Both the position numbers and the translations under genes were made by a program. The notes under the pieces were generated by a model. The model made no database searches. It was not told the origin of the DNA and worked only from the letters and a program-made list of their open reading frames with translations. Shown in pieces: positions 22,209 to 30,920 of a DNA stretch of 64,000 bases. The first letter of the stretch is position 1. Each line of letters begins with the position of its first letter. This DNA comes from Rhizobium oryzihabitans (GTDB taxonomy: Bacteria; Pseudomonadota; Alphaproteobacteria; Rhizobiales; Rhizobiaceae): positions 1,736,001-1,800,000 of the forward strand of contig NZ_CP048632.1 of NCBI RefSeq assembly GCF_010669145.1, given 5' to 3'.

Positions 22209-23304
22209 TTATTCCGCGCGGAAATGCTTGGAGAGTTTCAGGCCCTGAGCCTGGTAGTTTGAGCCGAGGCCGCTACCATAGAGGCCCTCCGGTTTTTGCA
22301 GCATATGCTCGTAAACCAGGCGGCCGACGATCTGGCCGTGTTCCAGTATGAAGGGCACTTCGTGGCTGCGCACCTCGAGAACGGCGCGGCTGCCCGTGCC
22401 GCCGGCCTGCGCGTGGCCGAAGCCGGGATCGAAGAAGCCGGCATAGTGGACGCGGAACTCGCCCACCAAGGGGTCAAAGGGTGTCATTTCTGCCGCATAA
22501 AGCGGGGCACATGCACGGCCTCGCGTGAGACGAGAATATAGAATTCATCGGGATCGAGGATCAGTTCCGCGCGGCCGCGCGCATGCAGCGGCTCCCAGAA
22601 ATCGAGAACGTCGTGCTGGGCCTTCTTGTCGACATCGACCACGGCGGTATGATGCTTGCCGCGATATCCGATCAGGCCGTTCTCGCCAAAACCCATGAGG
22701 TCGATGGAAAGCGCGATGCCGCCGCCGGTCACGTTCGGGGTGTCGCTCGCGACCAGCATTTCCGTCTCGTGCAGTTTCAGCAGCTCGCTTTCGTTGAGCA
22801 GCGAGTGACCAACGCGGAAGCGGATCTGCGACAGGCGCGATCCGCGACGCACGACCACGGGAAGGTGCGCGGGCTGATTTCCAGATAGAGCGGGCCCGAA
22901 TATCCCGCCGGTATCTTGTCAAATTCCTGCGCGTTGTCGGTCATGACGCGGGTGAAGATATCAAGACGTCCGGTCGAGCTTTTGGGATTGGCCGAGGCCG
23001 ACATGTCCGCCGGCAGCTCCAGGCTTTCCATCAGGGGAACGATGTAAACGCAGCCAGTCTCCAGCACCGCCCCCTGGGTGAGATCGACCTCGTGCAGGCT
23101 GAAGCGGTTGAGCTTGTCGATGACGCGGGTTCCGGGGCCCGGCATGAAACTGGCGCGCACGCGATAGGCCTTCGAGCCGAGCCGCAGATCAAGGCTGGCG
23201 GGCTGCACCTGGTCAGCATCGAGATCGGCTTCGCTTTTCAGCTTGCCGCCCGCAAACAGCGCCCTGATTGCGCCATCCGCCAAAATGCCCGTCGTTCTGA
23301 TCAT
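22209..23304 (-). pseudogene. dcd: 2'-deoxycytidine 5'-triphosphate deaminase, two frameshifts as sequenced
   Basis: Deaminates dCTP to dUTP in pyrimidine deoxynucleotide synthesis. The start is ATG 23304 (MIRTTGILADGAIRALFAGG) behind AAGGA. The frame breaks at GGG 22859-22861 (after ISPRTFP) and at GGGG 22504-22507 (after REAVHVP). Adding one G to each run restores a continuous protein of about 365 aa, the length of the two-domain Dcd of rhizobia. Motifs in the pieces include QPASLDLRLG, SSTGRLDIFTRV and GFFDPGFG. Two independent lesions in a housekeeping gene point to sequencing error. It lies 57 bp from the tRNA-Gly 5' end, outside the prophage. Confidence 0.85.
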
Positions 23305-23347
23305 GGTCATCATTCCTTTTTACGGCGACAAAACCAAAAGGAAAGCA

Positions 23348-23376
23348 TTGACGCAAGCCGGTAACGGCAGTATGGC
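23348..23376 (+). promoter_or_regulatory. Promoter of the metZ riboswitch leader
   Basis: TTGACG (23348-23353), 17-bp spacer, TATGGC (23371-23376). Transcription would begin near 23383, just before the riboswitch aptamer. It is divergent from dcd, whose start is 44 bp away. Confidence 0.55.
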
Positions 23377-23390
23377 AAGCTTATCCCGTG

Positions 23391-23444
23391 GTGATTTGGC
23401 CGGTCGGCTTGCAGCCACGTTAAACAAGTGGCTAAAAAGACCGG
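23391..23444 (+). promoter_or_regulatory. SAM-II riboswitch
   Basis: The segment fits the SAM-II (metA-type) aptamer: GTGATTT, P1 arm CCGGTC (23400-23405), conserved TTGCAGCCACG, then TTAAAC, the pseudoknot arm GTGGC paired with GCCAC, GCTAAAAA, and closing P1 arm GACCGG (23439-23444). SAM-II aptamers are known in alphaproteobacteria upstream of methionine genes. High S-adenosylmethionine would reduce metZ expression. The downstream hairpin suggests control by termination. Confidence 0.9.
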
Positions 23445-23452
23445 GTGCTAGG

Positions 23453-23484
23453 AACCGGTCTGCTTTTGCGGCCGGTTTTTTTGT
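23453..23484 (+). terminator. Intrinsic terminator/expression platform before metZ
   Basis: AACCGG (23453-23458) pairs with CCGGTT (23472-23477), with inner GC pairs around TTTT, followed by a T-run (23476-23482). It lies between the SAM-II aptamer and the metZ ribosome site, so it is probably the switchable terminator. The P1 arm GACCGG could compete for CCGGTC bases in it. Confidence 0.75.
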
Positions 23485-23499
23485 TTTGAAGGTGATCAC

Positions 23500-24684
23500 A
23501 TGAGCAATAAATGGCGCCCGGCAACCCAGCTCGTTCACGGCGGTACGCTACGCTCACCCTATGGTGAAACGTCGGAAGCGATCTATCTGACCCAGGGTTT
23601 CGTCTACGAAAACTCCGAGGCCGCCGAAGCGCGCTTCAAGGGTGAAACGGATGGATTTATCTACGCCCGCTATGCAAGCCCGACCAATGACATGTTCGAA
23701 AAGCGCATGTGCCTGCTGGAAGGTGCGGAAGACGCCCGGGCGCTCGCCTCCGGCATGGCCGCCGTCACCGCCGCCATCATGTGCCAGCTGCGCGCCGGCG
23801 ATCATATCGTTGCTGCCCGTGCCCTCTTCGGCTCCTGCCGCTGGGTGGTCGAAACGCTTGCGCCGAAATACGGCATCGAATGCACGCTGATCGACGGACG
23901 CGATCTCGGCAATTGGGAAAAGGCGATCCAGCCGAACACCAAGCTGTTCTTCCTTGAAAGCCCGACAAATCCGACGCTTGAAATCATCGACATTGCCGGC
24001 GTGGCGAAGCTTGCCAACCAGATCGGCGCGAAAGTGGTGGTGGACAATGTGTTTGCAACGCCGCTCTTCCAGAAGCCGCTCGAACTCGGCGCCCACATCG
24101 TTGTTTATTCGGCAACGAAGCATATTGACGGTCAGGGCCGTTGCCTTGGCGGCGTGATCCTTTCCGACAAGAAGTGGATCGAGGAAGAGCTGCAGGATTA
24201 CTTCCGCCATACCGGCCCGGCCATGTCGCCGTTCAATGCCTGGACGCTGCTGAAGGGCATCGAGACCCTGCCGCTGCGCGTCAAGCAGCAGACGGCCAAT
24301 GCCGGCAAAATCGCCGATTTCCTCGCCGATAGCGGCAAGGTTGCCAAGGTCATCTATCCCGGCCGCGCCGATCACCCGCAGGCCGACATCATCGCGCGGC
24401 AGATGTCCGGCGGCTCGACGCTCGTGGCTTTCGAACTGAAGGGTGGCAAGGATGCGGCATTCGCGCTGCAGAACGCGCTGGAAATCGTGAAGATCTCCAA
24501 CAATCTCGGCGATGCCAAGAGCCTCATTACGCACCCCGGCACCACGACGCACAAGAACCTGACCGATGAGGCGCGCGCCGAACTCGGCATTTCCGGCGGC
24601 ACCTTGCGTCTTTCCTGCGGCATTGAGGATACGGACGATCTGCTGGAGGATCTGGCGAAGGGTCTGGCAGCCGTTTCGGCTTAA
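23500..24684 (+). CDS. metZ: O-succinylhomoserine sulfhydrylase
   Basis: 394-aa PLP enzyme of the Cys/Met metabolism family that makes homocysteine from O-succinylhomoserine and sulfide. It begins MSNKWRPATQLVHGGTLRSP after GAAGG. The cofactor lysine is in VYSATKHIDGQGR (about residue 208). GLASGMAA-type (ALASGMAAVTAA), FLESPTNPTLEI and VVVDNVFATP motifs are typical. Length is standard. The SAM-II riboswitch and terminator directly upstream fix the role in methionine synthesis and its feedback control. Confidence 0.95.
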   Translation: MSNKWRPATQLVHGGTLRSPYGETSEAIYLTQGFVYENSEAAEARFKGETDGFIYARYASPTNDMFEKRMCLLEGAEDARALASGMAAVTAAIMCQLRAGDHIVAARALFGSCRWVVETLAPKYGIECTLIDGRDLGNWEKAIQPNTKLFFLESPTNPTLEIIDIAGVAKLANQIGAKVVVDNVFATPLFQKPLELGAHIVVYSATKHIDGQGRCLGGVILSDKKWIEEELQDYFRHTGPAMSPFNAWTLLKGIETLPLRVKQQTANAGKIADFLADSGKVAKVIYPGRADHPQADIIARQMSGGSTLVAFELKGGKDAAFALQNALEIVKISNNLGDAKSLITHPGTTTHKNLTDEARAELGISGGTLRLSCGIEDTDDLLEDLAKGLAAVSA

Positions 24685-24701
24685 AAATTCAGTCTGCACA
24701 T

Positions 24702-24735
24702 CGCCATGGCCCGTCTTCAATGTCCGGCCATGGCG
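24702..24735. terminator. Stem-loop after metZ
   Basis: CGCCATGGCC (24702-24711) and GGCCATGGCG (24726-24735) form a perfect 10-bp stem with a 14-nt loop, 18 bp after the metZ stop. No T-run follows, so it may stabilise the transcript end rather than terminate. Confidence 0.5.
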
Positions 24736-24793
24736 TCCGAAAGGCTCCCGCCGCAAGGGTGAAGCCCGGCATCAGGCAACCAATATTTACCTT

Positions 24794-24813
24794 TACCGTT
24801 ATCCCTAACGGTA
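24794..24813. repeat. Palindrome upstream of apaG
   Basis: TACCGTTA-tccc-TAACGGTA, perfect 8-bp arms, 117 bp before apaG. It could be an operator or small hairpin. Nothing else is seen in the 245 bp between metZ and apaG apart from the metZ stem-loop. Confidence 0.4.
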
Positions 24814-24929
24814 GAAAACAGCGCAACAGAAGATGCCGCCTGCCCGTCAAGTCGTTCATTTTCTTGACGATAGCCAGAACCTATAGTGTAGGATATCGGC
24901 GGCAGGCATAATATCGAGGTGTGGCGCGT

Positions 24930-25322
24930 ATGTATCGTGCTCTGACAAGGGATATCGAGGTTACGGTCGATCCGTATTATCTCGAGGAACAATCCGACCC
25001 GGATGACGACCGTTACGTCTGGGGCTATAAAGTCGTGATCTCGAACAACTCAGATATTCCGGTAACACTCGTCAACCGCTACTGGCACATCACCGATCAG
25101 AACGGACAGGTGGATGAAGTCTACGGCCCCGGCGTCGTCGGCGAGCAGCCGCATCTGAACCCCGGCGACAGCTACGAATATTCGTCAGGATGTCCGCTGG
25201 ATACGCCGTCCGGCCTGATGTTTGGCCATTATGAAATGGAAACGGACAAAGGCGAGGTGTTCAATGTCACCATACCCGCCTTCTCACTGGATTCACCCGG
25301 CCTGATGCGGGTCTTGAACTGA
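24930..25322 (+). CDS. apaG: ApaG-domain protein (Co2+/Mg2+ efflux-type)
   Basis: 130 aa, [20 protein letters not shown]; a GTG three codons upstream is an alternative start. It is a single fibronectin-III-like ApaG domain: [49 protein letters not shown] and GLMFGHYEM. The length equals that of other ApaG proteins. The family is linked to metal sensitivity and to Ap4A metabolism, but its activity is unsettled. It stands alone between metZ and a repeat element. Confidence 0.92.
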   Translation: MYRALTRDIEVTVDPYYLEEQSDPDDDRYVWGYKVVISNNSDIPVTLVNRYWHITDQNGQVDEVYGPGVVGEQPHLNPGDSYEYSSGCPLDTPSGLMFGHYEMETDKGEVFNVTIPAFSLDSPGLMRVLN

Positions 25323-25400
25323 TGAAATCGCAGGAACGCGAGAGCCGCGCGTTAAAAGCGCAGCTGAGAGTGTCGTCGGCAAGGTAAAAAATCTCTCTTC

Positions 25401-25512
25401 CGTCATGCCGGACTAGATCCGGCATCCAGCCACGGCGCGTCTGCGCCGTGAAAGAGTCTTATGCGATCAAAGACTTGATCGCGCTGGATCCCGGCTCAAG
25501 GCCGGGATGACG
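25401..25512. repeat. Intergenic palindromic repeat element
   Basis: About 112 bp with matching ends CGTCATGCCGG and CCGGGATGACG, an inner hairpin ACGGCGC-gtct-GCGCCGT (near 25432) and partly paired CCAGC/GCTGG segments. It fits the mosaic intergenic repeats of rhizobial genomes. It lies between the convergent apaG and hslO genes and could also act as a bidirectional terminator. A shorter relative with CGTCATCC...GGATGACG ends occurs at 54636-54666. Confidence 0.65.
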
Positions 25513-25537
25513 GTGTGCGAAGGTACGGCCCTCCTCG

Positions 25538-26527
25538 TCAGACGTTTTCAAACTCGCTGACATCATAGCGATAGGTCGTGGAGCAGAACTCGCAGGTCAC
25601 GGCAATTGCGCCGTCTTCTTCGCTTGCCTTGATCTCCTCGGCGGTGAAACCGGAGAGCACGCCCTTGATCTTTTCGCGCGAGCAGCTGCAGCGGTCAAAA
25701 ATCGCCTGCGGATCGTAGATGCGCACGCCACTTTCGTGGAAAAGCCTGTAGAGCAGACGCTCCACCGGCACCTGCGGATCGGTCAGCTCGTCGGTATCCA
25801 CCGTGTTCAACAGCGTGACCGCCTCGGTCCAGGCATCATCCTCAGCCACGTCGTAATTGCCCTCATCACCGTCGCCTCCGTGAAGATCACGCATGCGAAG
25901 ACGCTCAGGCGCCTGCGGCAGAAATTGCGCAATCACGCCGCCGGCACGCCAGCCGTGGCGCGGCTTTCCTTCGCCGTCACGGTCGAAGAATTCGGCGACG
26001 CCAAGGCGCACGCGGGTGGGAAGCTGTTCCGATTGACGGAAATAAACCCCAGCGATTTCTTCCAGCGACGAGCCGTCCAGCGGCACGATGCCCTGATAGG
26101 GCTGCATTCCCGCGCCCTGATCGATGGTGAAGGCCAGAATGCCGGTGCCCAGTAACTGTTCCGGAGAGGTCGCTCCCGCCGCAATCGCCTCCGCCAGCCG
26201 CTCCTCATCGAAACGGGCATAGGCACGCATGCTTTCAGGGGCGGTGAAATCCGCCACCAGAAGGTCAACCGGGCCGTCACCCTTGGTCTGAACGGTGAGC
26301 TTGCCGGAAAATTTAAGCGAGGTGCCGATCAGCGCCGTCAGAACGGTGGCTTCCGCGAGAAGGCGGGCGACCACCGCAGGATAGTCGTGCCTTTCGAGAA
26401 TGGCATTCAACAGCGGCCCAACCTGCACGGCGCGGCCGCGCACATCCAGACCTTCGACCTGAAAGGGCACGACCTTGTCGTCGCCAGCCAAATCGAGATC
26501 GTCCAGTTCAACTGTTACATCTGCCAT
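25538..26527 (-). CDS. hslO: Hsp33 redox-regulated chaperone
   Basis: 329 aa, MADVTVELDDLDLAGDDKVV, start set at ATG 26527 by AAGGAG 7 bp upstream; the frame is open further but lacks support. It is a holdase chaperone switched on by oxidation. The C-terminal zinc/redox centre is CSC (DRCSCSREKIKG) and CEFC (VTCEFCSTTY). The N-terminal domain carries the GTSLKFSGKLTVQTKGDGPV and GPLxAILERHDYP patterns of the family. It follows argF on the same strand, as in other Agrobacterium genomes. Confidence 0.95.
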   Translation of the reverse strand: MADVTVELDDLDLAGDDKVVPFQVEGLDVRGRAVQVGPLLNAILERHDYPAVVARLLAEATVLTALIGTSLKFSGKLTVQTKGDGPVDLLVADFTAPESMRAYARFDEERLAEAIAAGATSPEQLLGTGILAFTIDQGAGMQPYQGIVPLDGSSLEEIAGVYFRQSEQLPTRVRLGVAEFFDRDGEGKPRHGWRAGGVIAQFLPQAPERLRMRDLHGGDGDEGNYDVAEDDAWTEAVTLLNTVDTDELTDPQVPVERLLYRLFHESGVRIYDPQAIFDRCSCSREKIKGVLSGFTAEEIKASEEDGAIAVTCEFCSTTYRYDVSEFENV

Positions 26528-26735
26528 ATCATAACTCCTTGGCGCAGCCGTTGCGCCGCAACCGTCCAAAAGTCCGGCTTTCTGAATGTGCTTTTTCCGC
26601 TTGTCGCACAGAGATTCGGGAAGCGAAACCGCCTCCGGGAAAAATCGTGCAAATCGTGATTGTGGCCCGCCAGCAAAACCGACGAGCCTTTTCGAAGTCC
26701 CACAGATGGTAATGTGCCGAGCCAAGTTCAAGCAC

Positions 26736-26760
26736 CCTTCCTCACCGTTTGGCAGGAAGG
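26736..26760 (-). terminator. Hairpin after argF
   Basis: CCTTCCT (26736-26742) pairs with AGGAAGG (26754-26760), 10 bp beyond the argF stop. No strong T-run follows. The 243-bp space between argF and hslO otherwise holds only the hslO leader. Confidence 0.45.
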
Positions 26761-26770
26761 GCAAGAGCCG

Positions 26771-27703
26771 TCAGATGACGCCCATGCACCAGGCAATGAT
26801 GGACTTCTGCGCATGCAGGCGGTTTTCCGCCTCATCGAAGACGACCGACTGCGGCCCGTCGATCACGCCATCAGTCACTTCCTCGCCACGATGTGCCGGC
26901 AGGCAATGCATGAACAGCGCGTCTTTATCAGCCTTCGCCATCAGGGCTTCATTGACCTGATAGGGCTGGAAAATATTGTGGCCGCGCGCCTTGTGCTCCT
27001 GGTTCATTGACACCCAGGTATCGGTAACGACGCAATCCGCTCCCGCCACTGCCTTATCGGCATCGTGGTACAGCGCGATCTCGCCGCCATTGTTGCGCGC
27101 CCAGTTCAGGAACTTGTCATGCGGTTCGGACCCCATCGGCACCGCCATCGCCATGCGATAGCCAAAACGGGCGGAGCCCTCCACGAAGGAATGCAGCACA
27201 TTGTTGCCGTCGCCCGTCCAGGCAATGGTCTTGCCCTTGACCGGGCCGCGATGTTCCTCGAACGTCAATATATCCGCCATGATCTGGCAGGGATGGGTGT
27301 CGTCCGTCAGACCATTGATGACCGGCACGGTGGCGTGTTCGGCAAGCTCGAGCAGGCGCGAATGATCTGTCGTGCGGATCATGATGGCGTCGACATAACG
27401 CGACAGCACCTTGGCCGTATCGCCAATCGTTTCGGCGCGGCCGAGCTGCATTTCCGTGCCCGACAGGAAAAGGGTCTCGCCGCCGAGCTGGCGCATGCCG
27501 ACATCGAAGGAGACGCGGGTGCGGGTGGACGGCTTTTCGAAGATCATCGCCAGCATCTTGCCGGCGAGCGGCTTTGCCGCCGTGCCGGTTTTGGTGGCAA
27601 TCTTGCGCGTGCGCGCATCATCAAGAATTGTCCGCAAGTCCTCCGACCCGACGGCCGAGAGGTCCAGAAAATGTTTTGGTGAAACCATGCTGATATGTCC
27701 CAT
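26771..27703 (-). CDS. argF: Ornithine carbamoyltransferase
   Basis: 310 aa, [20 protein letters not shown]; an in-frame ATG at 27688 is an alternative start. It makes citrulline from ornithine and carbamoyl phosphate in arginine synthesis. Carbamoyl-phosphate loop [14 protein letters not shown] (about residue 57), [10 protein letters not shown], the ornithine-side DTWVSMNQE and the catalytic [11 protein letters not shown] are all present. It lies 39 bp after argD, so argD-argF form an operon. Confidence 0.95.
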   Translation of the reverse strand: MGHISMVSPKHFLDLSAVGSEDLRTILDDARTRKIATKTGTAAKPLAGKMLAMIFEKPSTRTRVSFDVGMRQLGGETLFLSGTEMQLGRAETIGDTAKVLSRYVDAIMIRTTDHSRLLELAEHATVPVINGLTDDTHPCQIMADILTFEEHRGPVKGKTIAWTGDGNNVLHSFVEGSARFGYRMAMAVPMGSEPHDKFLNWARNNGGEIALYHDADKAVAGADCVVTDTWVSMNQEHKARGHNIFQPYQVNEALMAKADKDALFMHCLPAHRGEEVTDGVIDGPQSVVFDEAENRLHAQKSIIAWCMGVI

Positions 27704-27742
27704 GCTTGCGAGCCCCTGAACAGAGGCCCGCCCTTGATTTAC

Positions 27743-28941
27743 TCAGGCGATTTTCGCCTGTTTCGCTGTCAGGGAGGCGGCGGCCGCATCGACACGCGCA
27801 AGACCCTCGCGGGCCTCTTCCGCCGTGGTGACGAGCGGCGGCAGAAGGCGGATGACATTGTCGCCCGCAGGCACGCCAAGCAGATGTTCGGCGCGCATGG
27901 CCTGCAGCAGATCGCCCGAAGGGACCTTCGCCTTGATGCCCAGAAGCAGGCCTTCGCCACGAATTTCCTCGATCACGTCAGGATAACGATCCTTGAGCGA
28001 GGCGAGGCCCTGGCGGAAAACCAACGCGACATCACGGACCTTTTCGAGAAAACCGTCGGCGAGAACAACATCGAGCACGGCATTGCCGACCGCCATGGCC
28101 AGCGGATTGCCGCCATAGGTGGTGCCGTGTACGCCCGCCGTCATGCCGGAAGCGGCATCCGCCGTTGCAAGGCATGCGCCAAGCGGGAAACCGCCGCCAA
28201 TACCCTTGGCGACTGCCATGATATCGGGCGCAACACCGGTCTGCTCATAGGCAAAGAGCTTGCCCGTGCGGCCGACGCCCGTCTGGACCTCATCGAAAAT
28301 CAGGAGCAGGCCGTGCTCGTCGCACAGGCTACGCAGGAGTTGCAGGAATTCCTTGCTGGGCGCGCGGATACCGCCCTCGCCCTGGATCGGCTCGATCAGA
28401 AGTGCGGCCGTCTCGGCCGTGATGGCTGCCTTCAGGGCATCGACATCGCCGAACGGCACCTGATCGAAACCTTCGACCTTGGGACCGAAACCTTCGAGAT
28501 ATTTCTGCTGGCCGCCGGCGGCGATCGTCGCAAGCGTACGGCCATGGAAGGCGCCTTCGAAGGTGACGATACGGAACTTTTCCGGATGGCCTTTCGAATA
28601 GTGATAACGGCGCGCGGTCTTGATTGCACATTCCAGTGCTTCCGCGCCGGAATTGGTGAAGAACACCTTGTCTGCGAAAGTCGCTTCCGTCAGGCGCCTG
28701 GCGAGTTTTTCCTGTCCCGGCACTTCGTAGAGGTTCGAGACGTGCCAGACCTTCTCGGCCTGCGTCTTGATCGCATCCACAAGGTGCGGATGGGCATGGC
28801 CCAGCGAGTTGACGGCGACACCGGCCGCAAAATCGAGATATCGTTCGCCGCTTTCCGTGAACAGCCAGACGCCCTCACCGCGCTCAAAGCGCAGGGGGCT
28901 CTGGAAAACGTATCAAACAATGGCGCGGCGGCTTCGGCCAT
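27743..28941 (-). pseudogene. argD: Acetylornithine aminotransferase, one frameshift as sequenced
   Basis: PLP aminotransferase of arginine synthesis. The start is ATG 28941 ([16 protein letters not shown]) after AAGGAG. The frame is lost at GGGGG 28894-28898. The other frame carries the rest: residues expected to read [12 protein letters not shown], then a complete 345-aa stretch from [20 protein letters not shown] with [21 protein letters not shown] and [14 protein letters not shown]. One added G gives a normal protein of about 399 aa. Because the gene is essential for arginine synthesis and the rest is intact, a missing base in the sequence is more likely than a true pseudogene. Confidence 0.87.
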
Positions 28942-29370
28942 GGCTGTATCACTCCTTGCGCAGATGCGCTGTCAACGGTTGTCAATAGGCTTCAAGGGTT
29001 ATCCCTCGCCTGAAAATCAAAAATGCCGCCTCGCGGCGGCAGGGGCACTATTGTCACTTCGTTTGCCGATGTCAACAAAAGTCCGCGTTTCCCGGGCTTC
29101 TCAAGCCCTAGTAGGTGGCGGCCGGTGAGCCCCAAGGTGTTGCCTTTCAGACTCAACTCGCCAGCAAGTTGGGGAAAACCGGAAAATCGATTCCAGATGA
29201 TTCCCCGACTCTTGCCACGGACTCTGCGTGGCACTAGGTTAATCGCTAATTACTAGACTGCATTGCGGCGGAACTAGTCACCAAAAATCCGGCGGAAACC
29301 ACGCTTGCGGCACGCCCGCGAGACGGAGAGGGATTCTGCCGAAAATACACGCGACAAGCGGAGAAGCGGC
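28942..29370. promoter_or_regulatory. argD-gcrA divergent intergenic region with GANTC cluster
   Basis: No credible gene in 429 bp. It holds a hairpin GCCGCC-tcgc-GGCGGC (29032-29047) and, nearer gcrA, four CcrM-type GANTC sites within 36 bp (29189, 29199, 29207, 29220), plus one at 29332 and another just inside gcrA at 29390. These suggest methylation-dependent control of gcrA. Confidence 0.65.
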
Positions 29371-29904
29371 ATGAACTGGACAGACGAGCGAGTCGAAAAA
29401 CTCAAGAAATTGTGGTCCGAAGGGCTTAGCGCCAGCCAGATAGCAGCGCAGCTGGGCGGTGTCAGCCGCAATGCCGTAATCGGCAAGGTCCATCGTCTCA
29501 ACCTGCCGGGGCGCGTCAAGGCTGGCGGTCCGGTCACTTCGGCACGTTCCGCGCCCAAGCGCACCGCTGCACCTGCTCCGCGCACGACGACTTTCGCAGG
29601 CCGCGCCAACGCAGCCCCGGCGCGGGTTCTCACCCGTTCGAACGCGGCAACGGCGCTGCACGAGGAGATCGACATCGAGACCGCACAGGTTCTCGATTAC
29701 GTTCCTTCCAAAAACGTTGTCACGCCGATTTCCCGTCGCCTGACGCTGACGGAACTGACCGAGCGCACCTGCAAGTGGCCGGTTGGCGATCCGCTGAAGG
29801 ACGACTTCCATTTCTGCGGTTGTGAAGCGCTGGAATCTTCGCCCTATTGCAAGTTCCATGCGAAACTCGCCTACCAGCCGGTGAGCGAGCGCCGCAAGGC
29901 TTGA
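29371..29904 (+). CDS. gcrA: GcrA cell-cycle regulator
   Basis: 177 aa, MNWTDERVEKLKKLWSEGLS; the longer open frame upstream is rejected because this start opens the conserved domain. Residues 1-45 are the GcrA DNA-binding helix-turn-helix (SASQIAAQLGGVSRNAVIGKVHRL split over two helices). A Pro/Ala-rich linker follows, then a C-terminal sigma70-contacting region with CKWPVGDPLKDDFHFCG and SSPYCKFHAKLAYQP. GcrA activates genes with CcrM-methylated GANTC promoters in alphaproteobacteria. It is divergent from argD. Confidence 0.95.
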   Translation: MNWTDERVEKLKKLWSEGLSASQIAAQLGGVSRNAVIGKVHRLNLPGRVKAGGPVTSARSAPKRTAAPAPRTTTFAGRANAAPARVLTRSNAATALHEEIDIETAQVLDYVPSKNVVTPISRRLTLTELTERTCKWPVGDPLKDDFHFCGCEALESSPYCKFHAKLAYQPVSERRKA

Positions 29905-29930
29905 GTGTTGCGGCACGCATTTCAACACTC
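29903..29930 (+). repeat. Stem-loop overlapping gcrA stop
   Basis: GAGTGTTG (29903-29910) and CAACACTC (29923-29930) are perfect 8-bp arms with a 12-nt loop, just ahead of the gcrA terminator. The first arm begins inside the stop codon and also contains GAGTG. It could be an RNA stability or attenuator element. Confidence 0.45.
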
Positions 29931-29936
29931 AAAATT

Positions 29937-29961
29937 ACGGGCCTTCGGGCCCGTTTTTTTT
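29937..29961 (+). terminator. Intrinsic terminator of gcrA
   Basis: ACGGGCC-ttc-GGGCCCGT-like stem followed by eight T residues (29954-29961), 33 bp after the gcrA stop. A standard Rho-independent terminator. Confidence 0.85.
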
Positions 29962-30123
29962 ATGACGAAAAACAGGCCGGCTCCGCGGTCAGCTTGATGA
30001 CAGCGCGCCGAACCCTTGCCACTCCCTCGCGATTGGGCGTCACCCTTCGATCCTGGTTTCAACTGGCTGCCGATCCTCCGTGAAAACGGAGAATGGCATT
30101 GAGTTTTGTGGATGTTGATATAG

Positions 30124-30160
30124 AAAAAGCCCGAAACCGTTTCCGATTTCGGGCCTGCTT
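30124..30160. terminator. Terminator after phoB
   Basis: GCCCGAAA (30129-30136) pairs with TTTCGGGC (30147-30154). On the minus strand a T-run follows (plus-strand A-run 30124-30128), so it terminates phoB; on the plus strand CTGCTTTTTT follows too, so it may work both ways. Confidence 0.75.
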
Positions 30161-30205
30161 TTTTGCGGCACCATGTTGCCAGCGAAACTATCGGCTCCGC
30201 TTCGC

Positions 30206-30889
30206 TCAGGCTTCCATCGAATATCCGGCGCCACGCACAGTGCGGATAACATCCTGCATGTGCGAAAAATTCAGAGCCTTGCGCAGACGGCCGACATGCA
30301 CATCGACAGTGCGCTCATCGACATAGATATCGTGACCCCAGACGCCATCCAGCAATTGCGAGCGGGAAAACACCCGGCCCGGCGATGTCATCAGGAACTC
30401 CAGCAAGCGGAATTCCGTCGGGCCGAGGCGAACTTCGCGGCTTTTGCGGTGAACGCGATGGGTTTCGCGATCGAGTTCGATATCGCCGCATTTCAGCACC
30501 GATGACAGAACCTCGGGCCGGGCCCGGCGCAGCATGGCCTTGACGCGGGCCATGAGTTCCGGCGTCGAAAACGGCTTGACGACATAATCATCGGCACCGG
30601 TGGCAAGACCGCGAACCCGCTCGCTTTCCTCTCCGCGCGCCGTCAGCATGATGATGGGCAGGCGTTCGGTTTCCGGCCGCATTCTCAATCGCCTGCAGAG
30701 TTCGATACCGGACACGCCGGGCAGCATCCAATCCAGGATGAGAAGATCCGGAATACGCTCCTGCAGCCTGATTTCCGCCTCGTCGCCACGGGGTATCGTG
30801 TCGACGTCGTATCCCTCAGCCTCGAGATTGTAACGAAGCAGGACGCTCAGCGCTTCCTCGTCTTCCACAACTGCAATCTTGGGCACCAT
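30206..30889 (-). CDS. phoB: PhoB phosphate regulon response regulator
   Basis: 227 aa, MVPKIAVVEDEEALSVLLRY. The receiver domain (1-120) has the acidic pocket EDEE, phospho-acceptor Asp in LLILDWMLPG (about residue 53) and Lys in VVKPFSTPEL. The OmpR-type winged helix (about 130-227) has GPTEFRLLEFLMTSPGRVFSRSQLLD and VHVGRLRKALN. It activates Pho-box promoters at low phosphate. It is the last gene of the phoR-pst-phoU-phoB block, 31 bp after phoU. Confidence 0.97.
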   Translation of the reverse strand: MVPKIAVVEDEEALSVLLRYNLEAEGYDVDTIPRGDEAEIRLQERIPDLLILDWMLPGVSGIELCRRLRMRPETERLPIIMLTARGEESERVRGLATGADDYVVKPFSTPELMARVKAMLRRARPEVLSSVLKCGDIELDRETHRVHRKSREVRLGPTEFRLLEFLMTSPGRVFSRSQLLDGVWGHDIYVDERTVDVHVGRLRKALNFSHMQDVIRTVRGAGYSMEA

Positions 30890-30920
30890 ATATTGAACTC
30901 CGCAAGCTTCTGCTTGTCTG

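Noticed and set aside
27695..29128. 477-aa plus-strand reading frame over argD
   Set aside because: Antisense of argD with no start signal; its openness follows from argD codon use.
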